The notes beneath the pieces were generated by a model. That model was not told the origin of the DNA. It ran no database searches and worked only from the letters and a program-made list of their open reading frames with translations. A DNA stretch of 64,000 nucleotides from Ecdyonurus torrentis. Its lineage: Eukaryota > Arthropoda > Insecta > Ephemeroptera > Heptageniidae. Positions 37,483 to 49,622 of the stretch are shown in pieces (the first letter of the stretch is position 1; each line of letters starts with the position of its first letter). Position numbers and translations under genes: made by a program. Where the stretch lies: contig OX439137.1 in the NCBI GenBank assembly GCA_949318235.1, positions 20,672,694 through 20,736,693 on the forward strand, in the 5' to 3' direction.

Positions 37483-38640
37483 TTCCTGTATATTTTTGAA
37501 ATGGGGACTTTGCGAAAAGGTAATTGTATCCATGTATCATTATAATACTTGCATTAACACTATAGCCTCTACTAGTAAGAATAATTAGCAAATATATACT
37601 CATGCTTTGACGAGAGAAAAAAATCCCAGCACTCTCCCAAATTTGGTTGTTAATAGCGATTAAACATTCATTTTCGGAGTGTATAATCGTTCTTCTAATT
37701 TTTACTGTAAGAAAGTTTTGTTTAAAATTGATTGTTCTAAAGATTAAAACAAAAAAATGACGTAAATATAATATATAAAAAAAAAATAACGCCAGTGGGT
37801 AAATTATAATTATTCATTTATAGAATTAGAGTATATAACATTAAAATTAATTACCGGGGTTTTCATATAGTACATGATATACGTAACTCAATATTCATTT
37901 TAACATTTTAATTTATCAACTAACTTTTTTTTTAAGTACATTTTTTTTTCTTTAAGAAAATATTTTCTAAAAAGGTTATCAGAAATTTTCTATCTTAAAT
38001 TTTTGAAATGAGAGATTTTTTGTTTTATTATGTAATTAATTTTAAGTATAGAATTGTATTGGTAATATTAATAACTTAAATATTGTGATTTATTTTGAAT
38101 AATTATATGAATATTACGCATGTTTAAAAGGTTAGCTAATTTTTTTTCAAGTATATACAATGACATGAGAAAAAAATAAACTTGTTTTTTTTTTTTGCGC
38201 AATTTGTGATATTGTATATTGTTATATTGTAACCTTTTTTCATAGTCAGCATTTCATTACTACAAAAAATAATAATAAAATAATAAAAGTGACCCTCCAC
38301 TTTTTTTTTACTATTTTTTTTACTATTTTTTTTTTTTTTTTTTTTTTACATTTTTGAATATTTTTGTAAGGTATCACCGTACAAAATTTCAGATTTTTCT
38401 TTCTTAAAATTTTTTTGGTAAAATCCCGCAGTACCTGATTTCCCGCCTTAAAATTGATACTCATTAAACATTGTCTCTAAACATTCATGGTTATTCATCA
38501 AACTATAAAGCATAGAAAGTAACCTAATACAAAGCAAAATTTGATAAAAGAGATTAAAAAAAAAAAAGTTAACTCACTATCAGTGTATGGGTATACTAGT
38601 GACATGGATAGAGAGAGTATTATGTATATACCGTTGGATA
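37483..38640. other. AT-rich DNA, no gene seen
   Basis: Poly-T near 38330-38347; nothing else recognised. The Lys-rich frame at 38246-38464 is homopolymer-driven. Confidence 0.65.
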
Positions 38641-38649
38641 CCCAAAGTA

Positions 38650-38730
38650 GAAGTTTTCTGTGGTTTTCTTTTATCATTCTTAGGTGAATACTGGGGACCA
38701 CTTTTTCTTTAGGCTACAGTCATTTCTTTT
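38650..38730 (+). repeat. insect-type SINE-tail-like fragment, unit 1
   Basis: AGTTTTCTGTGGTTTTC, TTTATCATTCTTAGGTGAATACTGGGG and TTTAGGCTACAGTCATTTC in outline. It is about 80% alike to unit 2 at 38790 and similar to 19786. It resembles from memory the shared tail of insect tRNA-SINEs. Confidence 0.5.
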
Positions 38731-38789
38731 AACAATAGAATTAATTTTTTTTTTTTTTTTTTTTTTGAAAAATACGCTGCCAAGTATGA

Positions 38790-38873
38790 AAGTTTTCTGT
38801 AGTTTTCTTTTATCATTCACAGGTAAATACTGGGGTGGTAATATGTCTTTAGGCCACAGTTTCTCTCTCTCTC
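38790..38873 (+). repeat. insect-type SINE-tail-like fragment, unit 2
   Basis: Direct duplicate of 38650-38730, separated by a poly-T run (38745-38766): AGTTTTCTGTAGTTTTC, ATCATTCACAGGTAAATACTGGGG and TTTAGGCCACAGTTTC. Two tails in tandem without heads suggests a local duplication. Confidence 0.5.
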
Positions 38874-39811
38874 ATTCTACAGTATACACATAGTATGGTA
38901 TACAGCAATGAAAACAATATAATATAATTTTTCCCCTCCACCTCTCCCCCACATAAAAGAATACAAGTCAATTAGTAGAGAAAAATAAACGTAGACAAGT
39001 TTATCAAATTAAAGAGGTAACATTTGTATAAATTTTAATTAATAATAGTTTTGATAAGTTGGACAAAAGTCGCTCCGGGGTAAAAAAAAAAAAATAAAAA
39101 TCATTTGTTTAACTGTATACCTTACAGGCAAGGAAAAAAAATTTAATGACTTCATATTCTTATTTACTTTTTTTTTCACCATCAAAGTATATTATTTTTT
39201 TAAATAATCATTTATATTGTTATATACTATATAATCAAAAATTATTATTTATAAATTTCTATCTATATATCTATATTTTTTTTATTAATGATTTTTCAAT
39301 GACATATAATGATAGTGTTCAATTTTTATTTAATTATCATTATTTAGCGATTTTTATAATAATAATTTATAGCGTATGTAATAGTTATTGAAGAAATAAT
39401 AATTGTATTTTTTTTTTATTACGAAAAAAAATTACGTTTGATAATTCCGCGATTTCATGTACATATATAATTATATAACTTATTTGTATTGCTAAATAAT
39501 TTAAATATTATTTATTTTATTCATTTATACATCTGCTATAAATGAAATATTGAGTAATTTTTTTAATATTATGTTTAAAATAATAATACTAATAATTTTT
39601 TTTATTTATTATTTTGTATACATGTCAAAAATAATCAATTCGTAATAGCCTTCGCATAGGGAGAAACATAGATTTTTTTTACTCATATTTTTTTAGTGAT
39701 TTAATTGTTTTTTTTTTTTTTTTTTTTTTTTTTGCAAGTCTTATCTTGCAATTTTATAAAATAAAAAGCTACTTTGTTATGCATAAGGAATGTATTCAAT
39801 AGCGTGATTTT

Positions 39812-39864
<53 letters not shown>

Positions 39865-40097
39865 TCAGCCAAGTTTTAGCAATATTTGATAAAATAACTT
39901 TATTATGTACTATCAACTACCAAAATTATACTGTACAGCAAAAAGTTGTCCAGACAGCTAAATTTATACATTATTTCAAAGTATTTTGTCCAGGTTAATA
40001 TTTATCTTATGCAAATTTACGGGATTCATTTACAGACTTAGCCATCAAAAATTAAAATCTTAGTCTTTATTCTATAAAAAAAGAGTTAAAATTTTTT
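38874..40097. other. AT-rich DNA with facing poly-T and poly-A runs
   Basis: Poly-T at 39708-39733 and poly-A at about 39818-39860 form an inverted pair about 85 bp apart. No gene is seen; the Phe- and Lys-rich frames here are homopolymers. Confidence 0.7.
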
Positions 40098-40250
40098 ATG
40101 ACAGTGCCTGTCATAAAAAAAAATTAATTTCTATTAACTTATGGCCATATAATGCGATCAGATGGAGATTTCAATCAACGCAAAACTTCATTTAAATACC
40201 ATGTTATTTCCATACGCCAATACAAATCAATATTTTATAGTTAAAAGAAT
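40098..40250. mobile_element. D element, copy 2
   Basis: ATTAACTTATGGCCATATAATG, ATGGAGATTTCAATCAACGC and AAATACCATGTTATTTCCATACG match 55666-55815. The outer ends are decayed. Confidence 0.6.
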
Positions 40251-40259
40251 GTATCTGCC

Positions 40260-40430
40260 ATTGCTACACTTCTCCTAATACTAGTTCGAGCGGATACAGT
40301 GTAATTAACTATGTAAAGTCAACTGTGATTGGCTAGTAGGTTTATAACACGCTCTCTGATTCGTTTAGCACCGCGGATACAGCTTTTGGCGGGAACGACC
40401 TTGTTTTGGCTAGAGTGTATATAGTTTTTT
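40260..40430 (+). promoter_or_regulatory. promoter-like GC-richer island (CCAAT, E2F-like, TATA-like)
   Basis: Within 100 bp: TGATTGGCTAG (inverted CCAAT) at 40327-40337, TTTTGGCGGGAAC at 40384-40396 (matching the E2F consensus TTTGGCGGGAA), and GTATATAG near 40418. CG content is well above the flanks. No open reading frame of note follows, and a poly-T run starts at about 40427. It may be a lone promoter or 5' exon, or chance. Confidence 0.3.
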
Positions 40431-40725
40431 TTTTTTTTTTCGATGAAATCTTATACTGTAGAATTACAACCCATCCCAATTTAAGCATATGACCCAGAAT
40501 ATATCCAGATATATGACCCAAGAATATAAATCCTAACAAGTACTTAGACCCCTAATAAAAAACTGTCTATAATGACTTTATAATTAAACGTCGTTATTAC
40601 AATTTGAAAGAAAAAAAAGTCCGCAGCGATGTACATATAATATAACATACAAAAGGACACGATATTGTACCGCCACCGCTGCCGCTAATTATTATTTTTT
40701 ATATTTTTAAACACCTTACAGCTTC

Positions 40726-40730
<5 letters not shown>

Positions 40731-40804
<74 letters not shown>
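40731..40804. repeat. (CT)n microsatellite
   Basis: About 37 CT units. Confidence 0.95.
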
Positions 40805-40806
<2 letters not shown>

Positions 40807-40950
40807 ATTAAAATTAACATGAAATGACGAAGCAAAATTTACACCACAAGTGTCATTTTAATTTTTTAATTTAATTTAATCCATTATCAAATTTAAAATA
40901 TTTAAAAGCGATATTAAAATATCAAACTTGTAATAAAATGACGTAATTTT

Positions 40951-41461
40951 TACACTGAAAAAATCACAAATTTAGTACTCATAATTTATATAAAATGGTT
41001 TATATTTAGGTAGACTCATTTATTATAGTAGAAGCTATGTAAACGTTAAACTAACTCGTAAAACATTGACACCATATAGGATGTATTCGCATGACGTCAT
41101 ACTGAATGCGCTTAGACATCATACTGGATGAAGGAAGAACATTACTCAGCATAGGACAAACTTCATTTTTAGCTATTTTATTTGGGAAATTGTGATTTTT
41201 GTTATCATTATTATTTTTTTCCCATACTTGAAATACTATTTCAACTATTTCAAGCTATTAACAGCATCAACGCACTCAAAAACATTGCTTCGTATTTATA
41301 AAATGACAAAATGAGCTATTTTACTATGCGGCCCATGTTATAGAGTGATCCAACATGGTGTCAACCTGAATCCTATAATGGTTCCTTTCTATTCCATTAA
41401 GAGAGCCTAAACGTCAAAACTCTAAAAATGAGTTGTGAATATTGATTTATTTTTCAGTGTA
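40951..41461. mobile_element. Tc1/mariner-like short element holding a family C insertion
   Basis: TACACTGAAAAAATCA on the left and TGATTTATTTTTCAGTGTA on the right are inverted ends with TA flanks, the terminal style of Tc1/mariner elements. The interior outside the C insertion is about 200 bp with no frame. Confidence 0.6.
41075..41377. mobile_element. family C element in reverse orientation, nested
   Basis: Left end TATAGGATGTATTCGCATG with TGACGTCA at 41092, right end GATCCAACATGGTGTCAAC followed by ATCCTATA. It is the reverse of the order at 59993-60260. It lies inside the TACACTG element and so is younger. Confidence 0.7.
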
Positions 41462-41889
41462 CGAGTATACCATATTTAGAAAAGTTACTAAATTTTTTAT
41501 ATCATGAATTTTAAATTAAAATATTACTAATTTTTACGATAATTAAATAATAAAAAAAAGTTTTGAATTGTAATTTTATCGGGCAGTAAAAAAAATCAAT
41601 GAAGGTTAATTACAGTGTGAAATTTGTCTCATTAAAAAATGATAATTAATTAAATTGAAGGACTGTAGTAATAACTATTGTAAGTTTGATAATAATTAGT
41701 AATAGCACCTTTTTTATAGTAGGTCTTGGTATCAAATTAAAATATAAACATAAACAGAAATAAAGCAAAACATTGAGAACAAGTTTTACTTCGATTTGTT
41801 TAAATGTAACAATCTGGTTGGAAAATCGCTCCATATCGCTAATTTTTTTCTATTGAAAGTAAATTCTTAGTGGCTATTAAATTTATCGT
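41462..41889. other. AT-rich DNA, no feature
   Basis: Nothing recognised. Confidence 0.65.
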
Positions 41890-42060
<171 letters not shown>

Positions 42061-42940
42061 ATTATATACAAAAACCATGCTTTCAAATTATTTTGTTATA
42101 GGAGTTTAAAATAAATATGTCAAATAGACATTTTACACTTTTTTTTTTTTGTTATTTTGAAGATGAATTTTAAATTACTTTTTTGAATAGTCAAAATACG
42201 TGAAGGTGCTCCGTAAAAAAGCATACTACATACATTAAAACATAATTTAAAAGTGAATATATATTATATAAATATTATATTATTGCTTTGAAAAAAATTA
42301 AAAATATTGTAAATAAACTTATTATTAAACTTAAAAAAAAAAAAAAAAGCTGTGTTGTTTAAAATTATAAAGATAAGTCCTTTTCATTGCTACTGAATAT
42401 ATGAAAAAACACCGCTAATATCCACGAGAAAAGTATGTAAAATAAATAGGATGTCTATAATAAATCTATATAGAAAGATTTAAAAAAAAATGTAAAAATA
42501 ACAAAAGTCGATTGAAAAATAAAATTAAAATAAAGGAATATTGTGGGCTGACTTTGTGTTGAGAACTACTTGATGTTTGCTGAGTGTTAAGTGCTTGGTC
42601 AACATGCTCCCACATTTCATCAGCCCAGACCAAATATTTTTACTCACTTAAAATTATTTAAAACTCGCTTTAAAATTAACATAACAATAATATGAGAAAT
42701 GACGTAAGAATAAAGTAAGTTTTGGTGTGATCGCTTTTATCTCAGCTCTTACAGTCGTCGTAACTCAACCCTTAATTTTTTTTTATTTTTATTTTATTTT
42801 TTTTTTAATTTTTTTTTTTTACCCCCCTCTTTGGTTTTAAATGTTTTTATATTTGTAATTAATGTTGGTTTGTTTTTTTCTTTCAAATTAAAATTTAATT
42901 TTTAATAAAAATTATCTTATAATTATAAATTAGCTTGGAC
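42061..42940. other. AT-rich DNA, no gene seen
   Basis: Poly-A near 42333-42348. A small inverted pair GTGGGCTGA / TCAGCCCA brackets 42543-42627, a modestly GC-richer patch. Confidence 0.6.
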
Positions 42941-42944
42941 ACTT

Positions 42945-43308
42945 AAAAAAATTATTACATAATTTATGCTGCACTGAACACTTGTTATATTGTATAATAT
43001 AATAAATGTTGCTATTTTGTAATAACATAAGTAATTATGCTGAACATCTTTACTGTTATGTTATGTAGTATAATCACTGTACAATATAATATAGCATACA
43101 TTATGTTGCTACATTGAACACTTGCTATATTGTAGATCATAAATGTTGCTATTTTTCTAATAATATAAGTAATTATGCTGAACATCTTTACTATTATTAT
43201 GTAGTATAAAATCACTATACAAAATAGCATAAAATATGATGGTATTCATAAATTATGCTGCAGTAAGCTATAGCATAATTATTACGTGATTATTTTGGTT
43301 CGTGTGTA
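42945..43308. mobile_element. family A element with an internal duplication
   Basis: AATTATTACATAATTTATGCTGC opens it. The block from CTGAACACTTG through GTAATTATGCTGAACATC occurs twice (about 42976-43080 and 43112-43210). It closes with AGCATAATTATTACGTGATTATTTTGG and CGTGT. The duplicated left half makes the copy about 130 bp longer than 60332-60562. Confidence 0.72.
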
Positions 43309-43314
43309 TGTAAA

Positions 43315-43500
43315 TATGAAATTACATAATTTATGCTGCATGGTTCTATGTCATTAGAGCATTTACTAAATTAGAACATTCTAAATAATTATGCTATACA
43401 AGAGAATTTATGCTATAAGAGACAGTTATTATACAATATATCATAAATTCAGTTGTATAGCGAATAAATGATTCTAAATATGGACTTGATTATTTATATC
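43315..43500. mobile_element. family A element, second copy in tandem
   Basis: GAAATTACATAATTTATGCTGC on the left, with inner TAATTATGCTATACAAG and TTTATGCTATAAGAG. The right terminus is eroded (TTATTTATATCCGT). Confidence 0.55.
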
Positions 43501-44148
43501 CGTTGAAAATTATAATTTTCTGCGTTTATACAACTTTTAATGAAAAATGATAACAGTCACTTTTTTATCTTAATTTTTTTTTATTATGCATTCAATATTT
43601 AATAAAAAAATACACTAAAATTTAAGAAATTTGTATACTTATACATGCAAAAAAATTTAAGAAAAAATATTTAAAATTTTGACACTTTTAAATACTAATT
43701 TTTCATTTTATAATTTTAGACAGCACTTTAATTAACATGGCACTTTTTTTTTGTTAGCTTCTTTAATATTTAAACATCGGTTTATTAAAACAATAATAAA
43801 AAAAAATAGCGCATCATCATATAATCAACCGGATCTCATGTTGAAATTTGTAATTAATATTTTCTTTAATTAAAAGTAATTTGTTATGATGTCATTTTAA
43901 AAATGTGTTGAATTATAGAAAAAAATTATATATTTATTTATGTTGCGTCAAAATTCACGTCTATATTCTAATTATTCAATCAAGAAAAATTTGCATATTT
44001 TTACCTAAGATAATAATTCATATATTTTTTTTTACAGCTTTTCGTATTTACAAAGAGAAGAAAAAAAATGTTGTAATTTTTCAATGTCTTTTTTGTCTAT
44101 AAAATTTATGGTAATGATTAACTCTCCATATTTTTATATATCGATATG

Positions 44149-44344
44149 TACACTGTGAAAAAAAATTGTGAGTATTTTTATTTCATATCTGGGTCAGAAT
44201 TAGAATTTTTTTAAAAACGCTTATATTTTATTGTGAATTATGCAAATTTTCTTATGGATCCTCTGAATTGCTTTACAAAGCCAATAAATGATATGTATAT
44301 TTATATTTTTTGTGAAGTATGTACTTGTTCGTTTTTTCAGTGTA
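44149..44344. mobile_element. possible Tc1/mariner-like short element
   Basis: TACACTGTGAAAAAAAATTG on the left and CGTTTTTTCAGTGTA on the right give inverted ends with TA flanks over 196 bp. The inverted match is short, so confidence is limited. The open frame within has no domain. Confidence 0.45.
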
Positions 44345-44391
44345 TAAAATTTGTTATGTATGGTCTGTTGAAAGCTCAAGTCATAAGTGTT

Positions 44392-44422
<31 letters not shown>

Positions 44423-44739
44423 GCAGCTGTATTTAAAAGCTTTGTAAGTAGTACACTATAAAGGGATATGTAATTTTTGCTAAATATTTTCTGTGCTAAC
44501 TTGTTAATTTAATAAAAATATATGAATTATGTTTAATTAATAATAATTGATGTGAAACTGTAAACCATTTCTTTATAAAAAAAATATTCAATCTTTATTA
44601 TACGTAAAACAATTTATTGAATATATTTGCATTTTACATAGAATTATTTTTTCTTTGGATATACATAAATTTGAAAATTTGTAATATTTATGCTCAGCTT
44701 ACTTTCATCAAAAAAAAAAAAGTATAATTTTTACTACAT

Positions 44740-44980
44740 AAAAAATTATGTTATATAGCATAAATACTGTTCAAAATTCTATAATAATTTTTTTAATTCT
44801 CCACAGATAAAAAAAAAAGTGAAAATAATGTAATACGTATTTATGCTGGTTCATTTTTAGCACACAATTTTTTCAATACAGAATAAATTATGCTATACTT
44901 CATAATAATTATGCTACAAAGCATAAATATTACAGGAAAATTATTTATGTTCTAATAATTTTTTGTTTCCGTATTTTTAA
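44740..44980. mobile_element. family A elements (fragment plus subtype copy)
   Basis: TTATGTTATATAGCATAAAT at 44748 is a fragment. From 44802, GTAATACGTATTTATGCTGG, TTCATTTTTAGCACACAA and AATTATGCTACAAAGCATAA follow the 45305 subtype, ending near TTTGTTTCCGTAT. Confidence 0.55.
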
Positions 44981-45175
44981 TACAGTTTAAATGCATTATA
45001 GCTGACAGTTTATAGCCTCAAAAAAAGATAATATAGAAATGATCTCCGACAAAATATTTTTAATCACATACATATATACAACGACAGTTAATAATTATAT
45101 TAAAATAAATAAATTATATACATGTAAATTTGTGTTTAAATTAAATTATGATTCAATGTATACAATCATATTGTA

Positions 45176-45235
45176 TTGTTAATCATTACTATTTATGCTA
45201 CTTCAATTTAGCAACATTTATGCTATTTATCCTCT
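45176..45235. mobile_element. family A fragment
   Basis: ATTTATGCTACTTC and AACATTTATGCTATTTATC only. Confidence 0.4.
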
Positions 45236-45304
45236 TCAGTTCCATTATTATTATTATTTTTTTTATTCATTTCAATGAAGTATGTAAATTTTAACCACGT
45301 TTTT

Positions 45305-45515
45305 GTGCACGGAGAAAAATAAATACGTAATAGTTATGCTGGCTCATTTTCAGCACAATTTATTCCATACAGCATAATGTATGCTATATTGCACAATAAT
45401 TATGTTATATAGCATAAATTTTCAGTTGTACAGCATAATTATTTGTGTTATTCTAATTTAGTATAATTTATGCTATAATAGCATAAATGTAGCATAAACT
45501 ACTTATATTTCCATA
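45305..45515. mobile_element. family A subtype, good copy
   Basis: GCACGGAGAAAAATAAATACG on the left, then GTTATGCTGGCTCATTTTCAGCAC, AGCATAATGTATGCTATATT, AGCATAAATTTTCAGTTG and AGCATAAACTACTTATATTTCC. Perfect small palindromes of AGCATAA/TTATGCT recur along it. Confidence 0.65.
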
Positions 45516-45675
45516 TGTGGCTCTGAGAAGACTAAAAATATGTATCTTTCATCAAAAACGTTTTCTTACTGTCGCGGACCCTACTTATAGAATGCTAGAA
45601 ATAGTTCTTTCAAAAACGTGTAACTACAAGGGCATTTTTTTAGACCATTTTTCGTATTTTTTTATCTCAATCGTA

Positions 45676-45711
<36 letters not shown>

Positions 45712-45775
45712 ATTCATTGAATTATCTGCATGATATTTACTGTATTGGATACTGGGGCTGACGAAGATAATAACA

Positions 45776-46003
45776 ACGAAAAAATAAACTACGTAATTTA
45801 TGCTGAATTTGTGATATAGCATAAATGATACTAAATTTGAACAGCATAAATAATTATGCTGTACAACATAATATTTATGCTATATTTAACGTATGTATTT
45901 GAATTATAGCATAATTTAATACATAGACTAGTATATATTATGCTGTATTGAACAAAATATGCTGATAATGAGCTAGCATAATTATTGCGTATATTTATTT
46001 TTA
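45776..46003. mobile_element. family A element, near complete
   Basis: GAAAAAATAAACTACGTAATT on the left and AGCATAATTATTGCGTATATTTATTTTTATC on the right (read in two parts) are inverted ends. The interior holds at least eight TTATGCT or AGCATAA words. No coding capacity; the minus frame here is an artefact. Confidence 0.68.
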
Positions 46004-46519
46004 TCAGTGAACATAAATGTGCATAAATCAAGTATTTTTTTTTACTTCAATCCGTCTGTCTGTCAGAAAAAAAAACTAATAATAAAGAAAAATAAAAAAC
46101 AAATAAAGGGAAATTTCGAAGATAAATAATATGAAAAATAATATTTAAAGTAAACATAAAAAATATATAACGTTGATTATATCGCTGTAGCTCCAATGTT
46201 AGAGAGAGAAAGATGAACAAAAAACCTCAAGATTTGAGTCACGTGGGTATAGTTTTTACCAACAGTTGCATGACTCTGAGTTACTTTGTCTAATCTTGAT
46301 AAATCACAAGTCTAATGAAGCTCAGTTTAAAAAAAAAGTCGAAGAAACATGAAACTTGCAACTTACCAACTTTAAAAAATAAAAAAAAGATGGAAATCTA
46401 ACTGCTAAAGAAAAAACATCATTCAACCTTTAACATATTACCTTTAGTTAATGATTTATTTATATACACTTTTAATTTTTACTAAATATCTTTGATACAC
46501 TGAAAAAAAGTATTCAGAA

Positions 46520-46672
46520 TTATATAAAAATACGTAATGATTATACTCATGATAATGGCTTATTTTTTTCAATCACATAATGTCATAATTCATAATACTA
46601 TAATGCAAAATAACTATATTTCATTGCATAATTGTTATATTGTATAACTTTTACTAATTTAGCAGCGTACAT
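46520..46672. mobile_element. family A fragment
   Basis: AAATACGTAATGATTATACTC followed by decayed GCATAAT words; ends where the next C element starts. Confidence 0.4.
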
Positions 46673-46674
46673 GC

Positions 46675-47053
<379 letters not shown>

Positions 47054-48490
47054 GTAAATTTAAATCACGAAACAAATAAAATGTGACAAATTTTGAGCTT
47101 CTAAGATTTACTATTTAATTGTTGGACGTCTACTGCTTTGAAATATGTTTCAAAATAAAGTGACCAATAGTTGTTTAGTATTTTTTAAAAATGAAGCGTT
47201 GTACAGCACAGTTAAGCCAACATTTTTAGACACTTCTTTCAGTGTAAATAGCAAAAATAATTAAACTTTACAATAAATAAGAATTCAAAATTCTAAAGAG
47301 CAAAAAATAAGATGCAATGTGCATATTATATATTATTATTTATTCATGTAAGAATAAATTTTACTATAATATATTTTTGAATTCTGTTCCTTCAACCCTT
47401 AATAAGTTGATATTACTGAATTTTTTTTTTCAGTGTACACATAAATATATAATGTTCCAATAAATTGCAATAACAAAAAGAAAAACATGTTATAAAGATC
47501 TATTTCATAAATAAAAACATTTTAATAGATATTTTGATAAGAGGAAAAAAAACAAACAATAAAAGAGTAGAGAACATAAAAATGAGAAAATACTTCAATA
47601 AATTTCAATTTATGGTCAGTATTTTTAATTTTATATAATTCTTAAGATTTGAAATCAAAGTATTTATTTATCTTTGGAAATATTTTATTTCACTTAATGC
47701 GTTTTTTTTTTTTTTTTTTTTTTTTGTGCATAGATGGGGGGGAGTGTTTATTTTTTATCTCATTCTCTCTCTGTCTCTCTCTCTGTCTCTCTCTGTCTCT
47801 GTCTCTTGCTTACTGCTTATTATATTTCTATATGTACTTTTTCAAACGCAAAACATGTTTCACAAATAATTTTAAAACATTGCATTAATATGATATCAAA
47901 AATCAAAACAATAAATGAAAAATATTATTTAATTATATGCTTTTTTTTTTATTGCATTCCCATAGAATGAGAATTTTTTTTCATTTTAGGTTACTCGTGA
48001 TTAAATCGTTTTTTCAATGATTTCTTATAAAGAATAGAATATGTTTATTAATTTTGCAACTATTAAACAAATTTTAGTATTTTTTTTTAATTGGAGCATA
48101 TCTTATTTTGGGCTTTAAGGTAGGTTGAAAGTAATATTTTGAAATTGGCCCATTTTATACCAAAGAATTACATGATTTAATTTTTATCGATCATATTTAT
48201 AGTTTGATTTTTTTTCTTCAACCCACGCTATGTTTATATATAAATGATAAATCATGCATATGGTTCAGATTAAACCACGATGCGTAAGCCACTAAAAAAA
48301 AAATTATATATATAAAAATATTTTCACAAGCATTAACTTATTCATGCCTAAATTAATATTAATAGTTCAACTTCATTTATTATAAATAAAAAATATTAAA
48401 AAAAAAGTAGTTGATGGTATATAGAAAAATATGATAAATAATGCAAGAGTGATGTCAGAAATTTTTGTGTGATTTCTATAGAATTGATGC
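47054..48490. other. AT-rich DNA, no gene seen
   Basis: TTGTTGGACGTCTACTGCTTT near 47118 recurs at about 55834. Poly-T at 47703-47725 and an impure CT patch at 47761-47808. No reading frame of interest. Confidence 0.6.
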
Positions 48491-48519
48491 ATGAATTTTG
48501 TTGTGAGCACTAGAGAGAA

Positions 48520-48612
48520 AGAGAGAGAGAGAAAGAACACAGCGGGAGTTAGTGGTGACCCTTTAGGTGATCCCATGCTTGACCTTTCAATATCAAAAAA
48601 CCTCTATAGTCA
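48520..48612 (+). other. possible exon ending in a strong splice donor
   Basis: A less AT-biased stretch keeps an open frame (GVSGDPLGDPMLDLSISK follows the AG-rich start) and ends at AACTGTAAGTAT, a near-consensus GTAAGT donor at about 48638. Upstream there is an AG-rich tract and no clear pyrimidine-rich acceptor. I recognise no protein family. This may be chance. Confidence 0.2.
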
Positions 48613-48788
48613 AGCAGCTATAGGGAGAAACATTAACTGTAAGTATATGCGTGTGAGAGAGCACCTGCCTTTGATCATATATAACATATATACTTTCTCA
48701 TCTCTATATAACTAATTTAATATTATATTTTAACAACAACCTAAAAATAATATCGAATGTAATTTTACAATTTATGTTGTACATATGA

Positions 48789-49012
48789 ACACGGAACAAA
48801 TATTAACAACGTTATATACTGCATTGACTATAATATATTGTAGAACTACAAATATTGATATTTTGTAATAACATACGTAATTATGCTTAATATCTTAACT
48901 TTTATGTTATGTAATATAATCTTTATACAATTTAGAATAAATTATGATGATATGTTGCTGCATTGAGCTATGATAATTTTTACATTACGTATTTATTTTT
49001 GTCCGTAAATGT
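48789..49012. mobile_element. family A element, complete but diverged
   Basis: ACACGGAACAAATATTAACAACG on the left, TTTTGTAATAACATACGTAATTATGC in the middle (shortened) and TACGTATTTATTTTTGTCCGT on the right. Order matches 60332-60562. Confidence 0.65.
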
Positions 49013-49302
49013 CCGTAAACTAGTTCAATTTCAGCAATATTTTTTCTTAAAAGCATAATTTATGCTTAACAAGAAAAAAAAAGGAATAACAATGCTAGTT
49101 CAGTGCATCAACTTTTATGCATAACATCTAAATGCTATGTTGTATAGCAATTATAATACAGAGCATAATAGTTCAGATGCTCAGCCAGGAGTAATCCTGA
49201 TGCTCAGCAATATTATTAAAAAATAGCAATGTTTGTATACTCTACAATATATGAATTATTCAAAGCAACATAACCTTACCTAAGTTATTTTTTTCCGTGT
49301 AC
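49013..49302. mobile_element. second ACACGG-type element abutting the first
   Basis: Begins after GTCCGTAAA; contains AGCATAATTTATGCTTAAC and GATGCTCAGC words twice (about 49176 and 49200) and ends TTTTTTTCCGTGTA at 49289-49302. The left end is unclear. It may be the right part of a composite with the previous copy. Confidence 0.4.
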
Positions 49303-49622
49303 ACTTAAGCTATTCTTCGGAGAATTAAGTCATATTTTTTGGATTTTTATTTTTATTTTTTTAATTTATTAATATTTTTCAGATTTTTTAAAAATGATTT
49401 TTACAAATTTTTAATATAATTTTGAAATACGATATTTTGGGTTAGAACTTCCATGATATTAGCATTGGCAGATGATTTATACCACCGCTTGTTGCGTGTT
49501 TCAAATTTTGTGTATATAATGAAATAAATAAGGTTTTAAAATTAAAAACTTTATTCCATATTTAAAAAAAAAAAAACTTAAAAGCATTATATCATGTGTT
49601 TTATTAGCGTAATAGACAGATT

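Noticed and set aside
42543..42627. Small element bounded by GTGGGCTGA and TCAGCCCA
   Set aside because: Only about 8 bp pair, no second copy was seen, and there is no target duplication.
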